From Saccoglossus kowalevskii (lineage: Eukaryota > Hemichordata > Enteropneusta > Harrimaniidae): a stretch of DNA of 11,014 bases. The notes below the pieces were generated by a model. That model had not been told where the DNA came from, ran no database searches, and was given only the letters and a program-made list of their open reading frames with translations. Shown here piece by piece: positions 1-7,724 of this stretch (its first letter is position 1; every line of letters starts with the position of its first letter). The DNA is taken from contig NW_003151764.1 of the NCBI RefSeq assembly GCF_000003605.2, positions 177,231 through 188,244 of the forward strand, read 5' to 3'. The position numbers were made by a program, and so were the translations under genes.

Positions 1-545
1 TATGGGAAATTTATTCACCTGTTCACAGATGTTCCTTGTACTACTTTATAATCAAATAACGGGGACTGTGACATTTCATGTCTTGTCTAAATAAGGAGGA
101 TCCTAGGTATTACTGGTAGGATTGAAAATAGTGGGCAGGTCATTTAAAAAAAGCTTGAAGAGAGTTGGACTAAAATTACATCCCTGTTTAACACCAATAT
201 TGGACTGAAATTGTTTTGTTAAACCTTCTTTACTTTATATTTTACTTTACTGTACATGTTCTATACATTTTTCCTGTTATACCATATTTGATTAATTTTT
301 TGAATAGACCATCATGCCAGACACTGTCAAAGGCCTTTCTAAGGTCAATAAAGCAGGAATATACATTATTTGATTTTTTAATATTTGTGTTATTTTGTTT
401 ATTGGCACTCTCTGACTTACCACTGTAGAGATATTTATTTACCAGGGTTTTTAGTATGAAAAGATTGTCTGTAGTTCAGCAATCATGCCTGAATCCGAGC
501 TGTTGACCGGAAAGAATGTTATTATAGTCTAAAAATAATGTCAGC
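1..545 (-). pseudogene. LINE reverse transcriptase core, decayed fragment
   Basis: Read on the minus strand, this is the catalytic core of a CR1/Jockey-like non-LTR retrotransposon reverse transcriptase. From about 540 downward it gives LTLFLDYNNILSGQQLGFR, then TTDNLFILKTLVNKYL, then CFIDLRKAFDSVWHDGLFKK near 350-290 (the first catalytic aspartate motif, FIDLRKAFD), then GVKQGCNFSPTLF and LFLNDLP near 190-130. Stops and frame changes interrupt it, for instance after MYRTCTVK near 245 and inside the QLGFR to TTDN stretch, so it is not translatable. The YADD box is not recognisable before the window edge. The fragment resumes almost where the piece at 1141-1403 stops (LGKLFNS), so both probably belong to one old copy. 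Family identity is inferred from motifs; the exact clade is not resolved. Confidence 0.85.
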
Positions 546-1140
546 CTAATTATTATTATTTTATTATTTATCTTTATTTCAGACTGTCAAACATTTGAAA
601 GTCCATATAAAACTAGTATTAAAAATAAATAAATAAAAGAACAAAAAATATATGTATATAGGTCAGTGTGCGTATGGCAACATTAATAGTACAAAATATT
701 ATTCCAATGCTGGAACAAGGCAGACTTCCAACGGACATCAGAGTTACATAAGCTCACCAACAGACTGTTATCAGAGGTGTATATACGCTCTCTAAATTTA
801 AATACAAGATTTCTAAAAATTTCGTAAAAAAACTTGACATGATTATATACAAACATATGATTTACACTAATCACGTGGTTAATGAAAAAAGCGGCGAAAT
901 AAGTTATTATAAAATACATGCAAAGCATTAAGGTTCGACTTCCGAAAGGAGCACCATAGTTGACAGCAGGAAAAAGTTATAACAAAAAGTTTTAAATAAC
1001 AAAAGTTTGACCTCTAGCTACATTTTGAAAATTTCCTTATGCAAAATAGACGTTTCTGATGATCTATATCAGTGTTATCCTTCAAATCACGAGTAAGCTT
1101 GTAACCAAGATATGTAAATTGGTCAACAAATTCCATTGGA
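546..1140 (-). pseudogene. LINE C-terminal region plus 3' UTR, 5'-truncated copy
   Basis: The minus strand begins at 1140 in the region downstream of the reverse transcriptase core (EFVDQFTYLGYKLTRDLKDN, then TDIDHQ and RLFCI). After frame changes it continues to MFVYNHVKFFYEIFRNLVF, RERIYTSDNSLLVSLCNSDV and the C-terminal FQHWNNILYY with a stop near 683. Positions 682-546 look like a LINE 3' UTR: on the minus strand it ends with GACAGTCTGAAATAAAG followed by an ATAATAATA-type tail at about 565-548. This block interrupts the reverse transcriptase of an older copy, with the RT N-terminal part above 1141 and the RT core below 545, in the same orientation. It is best read as a 5'-truncated younger insertion of a related LINE. 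A clean target-site duplication was not found, so a rearrangement remains possible. Confidence 0.8.
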
Positions 1141-1403
1141 TACTATTGAATAACTTGCCAAGACAGCTAGAGATGCCAATTCCCCTGTAGTTGGCCAGAT
1201 TATTTTTCGACCCAGATTTGTGGATTAGTGCCAGTGCTTCAAGAATGTGGATAGTTACTTGAACTATAAACAATATTAAAGAGTTTATGTATTGCATCTA
1301 ATAAGTGATGTTCAACATACTTTAACAATTCATTGCAAATTCTATCTTCTGCTGAAGCCTTGTTACTTTTAAGAAGTCTAATGTCTTTTGTGATTTCATT
1401 TTT
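1141..1403 (-). pseudogene. LINE reverse transcriptase N-terminal fragment
   Basis: The minus strand from 1403 reads KNEITKDIRLLKSNKASAED, then RICNELLKYVEHHLLDAIHK and LFNIVYSS. After a frameshift near 1235 it reads LALIHKSGSKNNLANYRGI and GISSCLGKLFNS, up to 1141. These match the thumb-proximal motifs of CR1/Jockey-like reverse transcriptases (LKxNKAxGxD, IHKSGxxxxxxNYRGI, LGKLF). The frameshift and the abrupt break at 1141 make it a dead fragment. Upstream it is interrupted by the hairpin-ended element at 1404-2975. The LINE reading resumes at 2976, so the fragment was once continuous with 2976-3222. Confidence 0.85.
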
Positions 1404-1435
1404 GACTCCCGTGTGTGAAGCACAAAAAGGGAGTC
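1404..1435. other. Terminal hairpin of the 1404-2975 element
   Basis: GACTCCC (1404-1410) and GGGAGTC (1429-1435) are perfect 7-base inverted arms around an 18-base loop. On the minus strand the hairpin is followed at once by AAAAATG, the same arrangement as at 6418-6459 in the second element. In Helitron/Helentron-type elements such a palindrome marks the 3' terminus; that role is inferred here. Confidence 0.7.
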
Positions 1436-1445
1436 TTTGCAGTTA

Positions 1446-1531
1446 GTGTGTCTGTATGTATGTATGTGTGTGTGCGTGTGTGTGTGTACGTGTGTGTGTG
1501 TGTGTGCGCGTGCGTGCGTGCATGTGTGCGT

Positions 1532-1593
<62 letters not shown>
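1446..1593. repeat. (GT)n microsatellite with GTGC/GTAC variants
   Basis: An alternating GT tract interrupted by TGTA, TGCG and CATG variants in its first 95 bases, ending in a pure run of 26 GT dinucleotides at 1542-1593. It lies between the terminal hairpin and the tandem core of the surrounding element, where pearl/HINE elements usually carry a microsatellite. Apparent poly-Val/Cys frames on one strand and His/Thr frames on the other are trivial translations of the tract. The pure portion should be length-polymorphic. Confidence 0.95.
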
Positions 1594-1595
<2 letters not shown>

Positions 1596-1609
1596 GTGTC
1601 CGTCTGTTC

Positions 1610-2610
1610 CACTGATATCTCAAGAACCATACATCAGTTTTTGATGAAACTTGGTGCATAGATGCTCTGGGCCAATGCGCAGATTTGATTAGGTTTTGGT
1701 AAAAATCCATGCATATTAATTTCCTAATTTGCATGATAATTAGCTGATTTTTAGCTGTTCCATGACTGTTCCACTGATATCTAAAGAACCACGCATTGGA
1801 TTTTGATGAAACTTGGCACACAGATGCTCCAAACTAATGCGCAGATTTGATTAGTTTTGGGTTAGAATCTGTGCAATATTAATTACCTGATTTGCATAAT
1901 GATTAATAAATTTTCAGCTTTTCCACTGATATCTCAAATACTAATCATCACATTTCAATTAAACTTGGTACATAGATGTCATAGGACACTGCACAAACCT
2001 GATAGTTTTTAGAGTAATATCAGTATACATATTAATTAGCTAATTTGCATAATTAATTAATTTTCAGCTTTCGATATTTTAAGTAGTAATCATCACATTT
2101 CAATGACACTTGGTACATAGATGTCATAGGACACTGCACAGACCTGATAGTTTTTAGGGTAATACGAGTACATATTAATTACCTAATTAGCATAATTAAT
2201 TAATTTTCAGCTTTTGATATTTCAAGTAGTAATCATCACATTTCAATGAAATTTGGTACATAGATGTCATAGGACACTGCACAGACCTGATAGTTTTTAG
2301 GGTAATATCAGTATATATTAATTAGCTAATTTGCATAATTAATTAATTTTCAGCTTTTGATATTTCAAGTAGTAATCATCACATTTCAATAAAACTTGGT
2401 ACATAGATGTCATAGGACACTGCACAGACCTGATAGTTTTTAGGGTAATACGAGTACATATTAATTACCTAATTAGCATAATTAATTAATTTTCAGCTTT
2501 TGATATTTCAAGTAGTTATCATCATATTTCAATGAGACTTGCTACATAGATCTTCTAGGATTATGCAGACACCTGATTAGTTTTAATTGGATATTAATTA
2601 CCTAATTTGC
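1610..2610. repeat. Degenerate ~143-base tandem repeat core
   Basis: Each unit carries an AAACTTGGTACATAGATG-like block, a CCTGATAGTTTTTAG block, a TATTAATTA(G/C)CTAATT(T/A)GCATAAT block and TTTTCAGCTTTTGATAT. The GCATAAT anchor falls at 1731, 1894, 2047, 2190, 2333, 2476 and 2609, giving spacings of 163, 153, 143, 143, 143 and 133. The three middle intervals are exactly 143. The outer units are diverged, and degenerate remnants continue to about 2930. Unit similarity is highest in the middle and falls toward both ends, as expected if unequal exchange homogenises the centre. Confidence 0.9.
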
Positions 2611-2975
2611 ATAATGTTCCACTGATATATAAAGAACCACAAATTGGATTTTAATGAAACTTTTAAAGAGAACTATGCAGAAACCCAATTAGTTTTTGGT
2701 AAATATTTATGCTTATTAATCACCTATCTCAATTACTGATCATCACATTTGAATAAAATTTGGTACATAAATGCTCTAGGACAATAGACAGGCCTGATTA
2801 ATTTTGATTAATATTAATTCTCTAATTAACATAATAATTCATAATTTTTTTGTTCTGTTCATATTAGTTACCTGATTTACATAATTAGTTTTCAGCTTTT
2901 CCATCAATATCTCATGTACAAGTAATTTTTAAGTAATTTTTAATGTGTCTTCAATACTCTCAGCACACGGGAGTT

Positions 2976-3222
2976 CTTTCTAAACTTTCTTTGATTTAAG
3001 ATTGGTCTGTCTAAATAGGGGTTGCTACTTGCACTCTTTTCACTATTCTCCAGTTCATTCACAATCACAGAGTTTGATGTGCTGCTATCAGTATTAAGTA
3101 GGTTCTTAAAGTAAACCAACCAATCACCAGGTTGAATATTCCCATTATTATTACTGGGGTTTTGCACCATTCAAGTCACGGAGAATCTTCCAAAATTTGG
3201 ATGTGTCTTGGTTGTCTATAAA
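2976..3222 (-). pseudogene. LINE fragment upstream of the reverse transcriptase
   Basis: The minus strand gives FIDNQDTSKFWKILRDLNG at about 3222-3166. A one-base shift leads to NPSNNNGNIQPGDWLVYFKN LL-type sequence, then NPYLDRPILNQRKFRK ending at the element boundary. The motifs (FWKxLxxL, then a PxDWxxYFKxLL block) are typical of the linker between the endonuclease and reverse transcriptase domains in CR1/Jockey-like LINEs. No endonuclease domain is seen beyond 3222, so this end is truncated. The frame continues in the fragment below 1403 once the intervening element is disregarded. Confidence 0.8.
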
Positions 3223-4861
3223 ACCCGGAACCAAAATTGCATAGCTTAAAAATTAATATTGAAGTCAGTTTAAAGAAATGCATGTCTTGAAATTTGGTTT
3301 AGGGTTTAGATTGATATACAAATCATTTCACCCTAATCCCATTGCCAAAACACGGCAAATTAAATTTAACTTAAGTTAAAGTTGAATTTCATTGATTTTG
3401 ATGTATTGTAACTAGATAAAATGTAATTAAATTGCATTTCTATACATGATTGCATTTATAACATTTACAAGCTAATATCATTTGTGCACATTATTATACA
3501 AATGTTCACCCCAACAGAGGCTCTGAGGGTCTCTAAAACTGTATGTCCATCGATGTTTGGGGTAAACATTTGTATTATTATACTGATTAAATCTTAAAAC
3601 AGAAAATGTTGAACTCAATCATGACCATCTTCCAGGGCACCCTCGTAGAGCTGAATGCATGTACATGTACATGTATGAACACAAATATACAAGTTGAAAA
3701 AGTTCAAGAGCAGTGATTGAATTCTACTGCCTTTTCACTCGCATGGTTGTATTGATAAACTTAATTTCAGCAGCTTCAGCCTGACAAGGAATTGATTTTT
3801 ATAAACACATCTGTCGCCATCCTGTGCGCAGCTATACATTACACTGCTTCCCAGTTCGTAATATAATATTGAAACGAGCTTCACATGGAGCTGTATACTG
3901 CTTGAGTATAGGTTTATATCAACACCATTCTCTTTCAACAAATACACTATACGTAATATGTGATATGCTGTCAAAACCCACAAAATATGTAACAAAATTG
4001 TGCTGTCACAAGGCAAATCTCACACCTCTCAGATTTTTTTGGTAGACAAACTGCACAATCCCAGATCGGATGTCTCAAAGCACGTCCTTGAGCACACTGG
4101 CGAAACGCATGGCAAACATAATTTCATGCGAAATCGCTACAAAATCCTAGTTTTTCTCTCCAATAAGATAGTCAAATAGTGGACGCAAACCTGGCAATCA
4201 GTTCATGAATATTGCTACGTATTGTGTTCCATTAACAAATTAAATCAGGTAAATTCAGGAATAGGGTACCCGGATGGAGGTAGACATACGAATATGTCAG
4301 CATGTCAACACTATTTCTATTGTGAATCCCATGAAGATATTTATGGCTTTTATGGAAATTTATAAAATATTTATAAAATATTTTTGCGCTATATTCAAAT
4401 TCAAAGAAGACGCTTCCATTTGGTATAGAAACCATTGTCTATGTTTATAACTCATCATTCATGTCTGCCGGAACTTGTTTTTTGTCTAAAGCTATTTGCT
4501 ATAGCTGATTTCTATCATTTCAGAACTGGTTCTCAGAAGAAATAGTTTGTTTAGTTTTGGTTCATACATGTACCTAGGAAATATGCATGAACCTTATCGC
4601 CCACTTGTCTTTATTCACGTCTTGTGAATAAGTATTATGGGGCATATGTGTACAACCAAATTTTGAATACTGATAGATTTATAAACCAAACTTCTATCGC
4701 ATATTCTATTCTTATGTTTACTGTGAGGTCACTGTATGATTGATATAGTAAAAGTGATAGTTGTACTAAATACTAATGGAGGGGTGTGACATAATTCAGA
4801 ATTGTCTATTTCATGTTAAAACTAAGTATGAATAACTAAAAGTGATATTTGCTATTTGCAG
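3223..4861. other. Gene-free stretch, probable SPRTN upstream intron
   Basis: AT-rich sequence without a coding region I can support. Small open frames on both strands (for example 3735-4016 minus and 4232-4435 minus) show no recognisable motif. I looked for the preceding SPRTN exon, which should contain an FFWG and a VKWS-like motif and end with two bases of a Leu codon before GT, and did not find it. The stretch ends in a polypyrimidine-poor but acceptable acceptor, TTTGCTATTTGCAG style, at 4848-4861. Short alternating palindromes of the TACATGTA type occur at 3660-3675. Confidence 0.6.
3490..3582. repeat. Long imperfect inverted repeat (hairpin)
   Basis: The arm at about 3490-3514 (reading ATACAAATGTTCACCCCAA) is complementary to the arm at about 3556-3582 (TTTGGGGTAAACATTTGTAT). 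They form a stem of roughly 24 pairs with a few mismatches and a loop of about 41 bases. Inside the loop AGAG/CTCT can form a small extra stem. Possible explanations are a small MITE, a fold-back remnant or a structured RNA. Nothing in the sequence decides between them. Confidence 0.65.
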
Positions 4862-4970
4862 GTGCGCTGGATTATGTTGTTATGAAGGCAGAGGTGGTCT
4901 TTGTTCTGTTCGACTTAGTTTACCACTGTTAAAATTAAGACCTAGGAAAGACTTGGTTGAAACTTTACTC
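4862..4970 (+). CDS. SPRTN: SPRTN (Spartan) exon upstream of the active site
   Basis: This exon encodes part of the SprT metalloprotease domain of SPRTN, the DNA-dependent protease that cleaves DNA-protein crosslinks behind replication forks. The acceptor AG is at 4860-4861 and the donor GTAAGT begins at 4971. Its first base completes a codon begun in the preceding exon (probably Leu). Then 36 codons read CAGLCCYEGRGG, LCSVRLSLPLLK and LRPRKDLVETLL with no stop. The CYEGxGG and LKLRPRKDLVETLL blocks are distinctive of metazoan SPRTN and differ from the related GCNA/ACRC SprT domain. The exon ends in phase 0 just before the HExxH motif, supplied by 10741-10785. One position is odd: the residue before PLLK is Leu (TTA), where I recall Glu in vertebrate proteins. 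The identification is strong; a recent pseudogene cannot be excluded from two exons. Confidence 0.93.
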
Positions 4971-5639
4971 GTAAGTCAATATATGCTTTCTACTGTCAGC
5001 AATTTGACTGTTTTATTTCAAAGACAAGATACAATGGATTACAGATCACATCAATTTTTTCATTGGGTTTTAAGGGCCAAGTGACATAAATGTTGTTATT
5101 CTATTAGAGTCAGCCAACAGGTATCTGTCATCCCATTGTGATGAGTTAGTGTAAGCCAGGGGATGATCTGTGAATGACACTTTACAGCCAAAACAAAGTA
5201 AGCTTGGACTTTCAGTTGCGAGACATGACAAAACAAACGCAGCCAGTGATCCACTTCGAAAATAATAATACAAAATAAACAATCAAAGGCGCCAACCACT
5301 CGTGTTGGAAATAAATAGAACACGTTGCGACACAGTCTCACCAGCCTTTTTCACTCATGCACTATAATTATGCTATTTCCCAACGCACTTATATTTAATA
5401 CATGGACGAAGAAAAAACACCGCAAGAAAATTATAATTGTAATTACTAGTAACTCAACTGAACTCAAACGCAACATTGATCACTGTGAAAATGGATAAAT
5501 TCAAACCAGCCATCAAATTCAAAATTCAAACAATCTCGTTGAATGACAATCAAAAATAAACTTGATGTTTAGAAAGAAAAAAAAAAAATATTACAAACAA
5601 GAGTCTAGCAAAAGATGAGAATGTGCATGTGGGAAAGCG
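4971..5639. other. Intronic stretch without an identifiable feature
   Basis: I see no gene here. Overlapping short minus-strand frames (5070-5282 and 5096-5341) lack known motifs. The segment at about 5068-5260 is less AT-rich than its surroundings and could be an old interspersed repeat, but no tRNA-like A/B boxes or LINE motifs are visible. A run of A residues occurs at about 5577-5588 and may mark the tail of an inserted sequence. Confidence 0.5.
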
Positions 5640-5840
5640 ATGAGTGAACTTGTGGAAAATTATGCTAATGTGAGAACAGGCAGAGTACTCACTAAAACAT
5701 TGCGAAGATTTGCCATTTCAAAGAGCACCTTTGCAAATAATTGTGTGCGATATCGTGAACATAATGACATGCAAACAAGGAACAGAGCTTTTGGTCCATC
5801 AAGGAGACTTAGCGATGGTGAAGTTAGATGTATACAGCTG
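5640..5840 (+). pseudogene. Possible psq/CENP-B-like transposase HTH remnant
   Basis: About 66 residues are open here, with an in-frame stop (TGA at 5616-5618) a few codons upstream of the first Met. The reading VRTGRVLTKTLRRFAISKST fits the pattern of psq/CENP-B-type helix-turn-helix domains of pogo/Tigger-like transposases (AVxxGxxxxxxAAxxFxIPxSTL). It is followed by the usual linker form Gxx(R)xLSxxE (GPSRRLSDGEVRCIQLF). No DDE catalytic domain follows. At about 5840 the sequence passes into a repeat whose second copy begins near 6124, so the frame's last residues belong to another element. This is best explained as a transposase fragment truncated by a later insertion. Identification rests on a short weak motif and could be wrong. 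Confidence 0.4.
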
Positions 5841-6455
5841 TTTGAGTCTTATCTGAAAAACAAAATGATGTGCATCAAGGTACTATAATGCCCAACATAT
5901 ATACCAAGTTTGAACAAAATCCATCTGTAAACAGCTGAGAAATGCTTGATTTTGATGATTTTTTAGCACAAAAATGGCCACCATTCGGCTATTTTTAATA
6001 GGATCATCAAACCAATATATCTGTACATGTACATCTATGGCATGATGTATAATGAATATTTAAAATTTGAACATAATCGGTCACAGCAAGTCAAAGATAT
6101 GGCATTAGAACCACAAAATGGCCTTTTGAATGTTATTTGAAAACAAAATGATGTGCATCAAGGTTCTGTAATGTCCAATGTATATACCAAGTGTGAACAA
6201 AATCCATCTGCAAACAGCCAAGAAATGCTTGATTTTTAGGATTTTTAGAACAAAAATGGCAGCCATTCGGCCATCTTGAATCAGATCGTGAAACAAATTG
6301 ACGTGCATATGTATAATATCATGTATGATGTATGTGTGAAGTTTGATTGTGATTAGTCCAGGCATTTCTAAGATACAGGTCCGGACACATGCACCGATGC
6401 ACAGAGGTCAAAACATAAGTCCCCGTTTTTGGACTGCATCCGAACAGGGACTAAA
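5840..6455 (+). mobile_element. Second hairpin-ended non-autonomous element, two ~283-base units
   Basis: Two tandem copies of a roughly 283-base unit are visible. The block CAAAATGATGTGCATCAAGG begins at 5861 and again at 6144, followed in both by TATATACCAAGT, GAACAAAATCCATCTG, AGAAATGCTTGATTTT and AAAAATGGC...CCATTCGGC. The right part (CTAAGATACAGGTCCGGACA at 6368-6387, then a CA-rich stretch) leads to the terminal hairpin at 6418-6452 followed by AAAAATG. The order of motifs matches the minus-strand reading of the 1404-2975 element, so both appear to be the same class in opposite orientations. The left terminus is uncertain; I place it where similarity between the two units starts. No coding capacity is visible. 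Confidence 0.6.
6418..6452. other. Terminal hairpin of the 5840-6455 element
   Basis: AGTCCC (6418-6423) pairs with GGGACT (6447-6452). Further pairing of GTT...TTTGGA with TCCGAAC is possible around a CTGCA loop, with one bulge and a G-T pair. AAAAATG follows at 6453-6459, as after the hairpin of the first element. CTAA at 6451-6454 resembles the CTRR end of canonical Helitrons, but it overlaps the stem instead of lying about ten bases downstream. Confidence 0.65.
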
Positions 6456-6790
6456 AATGGGTGCATATAGAATACATTTTGTTGTGAATTATTCTTCATA
6501 TAAATTTTTGAATTATCATGTCAAAATCATTTTTTTTCAGGGTTTTTTTCTCCCAAAAAAACAAAAGAATGTAAAATGTTGACTTTCTGAAAAATGCACA
6601 TAGAAACGGATGACAAGTCCACTGTTAGAAAGATGTTCCGAGGTTAATTTAATCTCCACTCAAGGCTATCTTGAAGCACTGCAGGAAATTGACCCTTACT
6701 GAATCATCTTTATGGATTAATCGGGATTCAGCTACCCTAGTGTTTGTAACAGTGTATATGGATTTGTGCATATTGGTTCTGGAGTTGACT
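6456..6790. other. Intronic stretch before the minisatellite
   Basis: No gene or known repeat is recognised. A T-rich run lies at about 6528-6550. A 7-base inverted repeat CTGAATC (6699-6705) / GATTCAG (6725-6731) is present and may be chance. The last bases, TTGACTAATTGACTAATAG, look like a diverged half-unit of the adjoining minisatellite. Confidence 0.5.
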
Positions 6791-7149
6791 AATTGACTAA
6801 TAGTACATCCCTGCCATATAAATTGGCTAATAGTAAATCCCTGCCATATCAATTAGCTAATAGTAAATCCCTGCCATATAAATTGGCTAATAGTATATCC
6901 CTGCCATATAAATTGGCTAATAGTACATCCCTGCCATATAAATTGGCTAATAGTACATCCCTGCCATATAAATTGGCTAATAGTACAACCCTGCCATATA
7001 AATTGGCTAATAGTACATCCCTGCCATATAAATTGGCTAATAGTACATCCCTGTCATATATATTGGCTAATATTAAATCCCTGCCATATAAATTGGCTAA
7101 TAGTACATCCCTGCCATACCAATTGGCTCATAGTACATCCCTGCCATAT

Positions 7150-7724
7150 CAATTGGCTAATAGTACATCCCTGCCATATCAGTTTGCTAATAGTACATCC
7201 CTGCCATATCAGTTTGCTAATAGTACATCCCTGCCATACCAACTGGCTAATAGTACATCCCTGCCATATAAATTGGCTAATAGTACATCCCTGCCATATC
7301 AATTGGCTAATAGTACATCCCTGTCATATCAATTAGCTAATAGTAAATCCCTGCCATATCAATTGGCTAATAGTACATCCCTGCCATACCAATTGGCTAA
7401 TAGTACATCCCTGCCATATCGATTGGCTAATGGTACATCCCTGCCATATTAATTGGCTAATAGTACATCCCTGCCATATTAATTGGCTAATAGTACATCC
7501 CTGCCATATCAATTGGCTAATAGTTCATCCCTGCCATACCAATTGGCTAATAGTACATCCCTGCCATATCAGTTTGCTAATAGTACATCCCTGCCATATC
7601 AGTTTGCTAATAGTACATCCCTGCCATACCAACTGGCTAATAGTACATCCCTGCCATATAAATTGGCTAATAGTACATCCCTGCCATATCAATTGGCTAA
7701 TAGTACATCCCTGTCATATCAATT
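7150..7724. repeat. 13-unit-offset duplicated segment in the minisatellite
   Basis: The run of variant units at 7171-7334 (two ATATCAGTTTG units, then ATACCAACTGG, ATATAAATTGG, ATATCAATTGG and a CTGTCATATC unit) is identical to 7561-7724. The displacement is 390 bases, exactly 13 units. A weaker match follows the same logic: the rare CTGCCTTATAAATTGGCTTA unit at 7921 recurs at 8491, 19 units later, in each case after a TGGTACATCT unit. These show block duplication in whole units. Confidence 0.85.

Larger units (their letters stand above)
1404..2975 (-). mobile_element. Pearl/HINE-like non-autonomous element with TIRs and tandem core
   Basis: The element has perfect 11-base inverted termini (ACTCCCGTGTG at 1405-1415, CACACGGGAGT at 2964-2974). 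The interior has a 143-base tandem core (about 1610-2610), a (GT)n microsatellite (1446-1593) and a terminal hairpin (1404-1435). This layout of short subterminal inverted repeats, tandem core, microsatellite and 3' palindrome is that of Helentron-associated elements (HINEs), including bivalve pearl elements and INE-1/DINE-1 of Drosophila. On that model the 3' end is at 1404, so the element runs on the minus strand. It encodes no visible protein. It sits precisely within a LINE reading that resumes on both sides, which fixes its outer limits well. Family assignment is by architecture only. A MITE with an expanded interior is the alternative. No clear target duplication is visible. Confidence 0.65.

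Noticed and set aside
216-428. Hydrophobic + strand frame of 70 residues
   Set aside because: It is the antisense of the LINE reverse transcriptase core, whose FIDLRKAFD motif is on the minus strand.
1322-1821. Open frames rich in His-Thr or Val-Cys
   Set aside because: These are translations of the (GT)n microsatellite in several frames on both strands.
3735-4435. Short frames of 67-93 residues on both strands
   Set aside because: They lie in intronic AT-rich sequence, show no recognisable domain, and overlap each other on opposite strands.
1-4861. Upstream SPRTN exon (FFWG, VKWS-like motifs)
   Set aside because: Read through on the + strand without finding the motifs or a donor preceded by the needed partial Leu codon; it probably lies outside the window.
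4842-5084. Single uninterrupted 80-residue + strand gene starting at the Met near 4842
   Set aside because: Only the part from 4862 to 4970 matches SPRTN. The residues before and after lie beyond a clear AG acceptor and a GTAAGT donor.
5070-5341. Two overlapping minus-strand frames of 70-81 residues
   Set aside because: No motif, no splice or promoter context, antisense to a SPRTN intron. The slightly higher GC could reflect an old repeat instead.
6418-6454. Canonical Helitron 3' end (hairpin plus CTRR)
   Set aside because: CTAA overlaps the hairpin stem instead of following it by about ten bases, and no TC 5' end was located. Helentron/HINE-type ends fit better.
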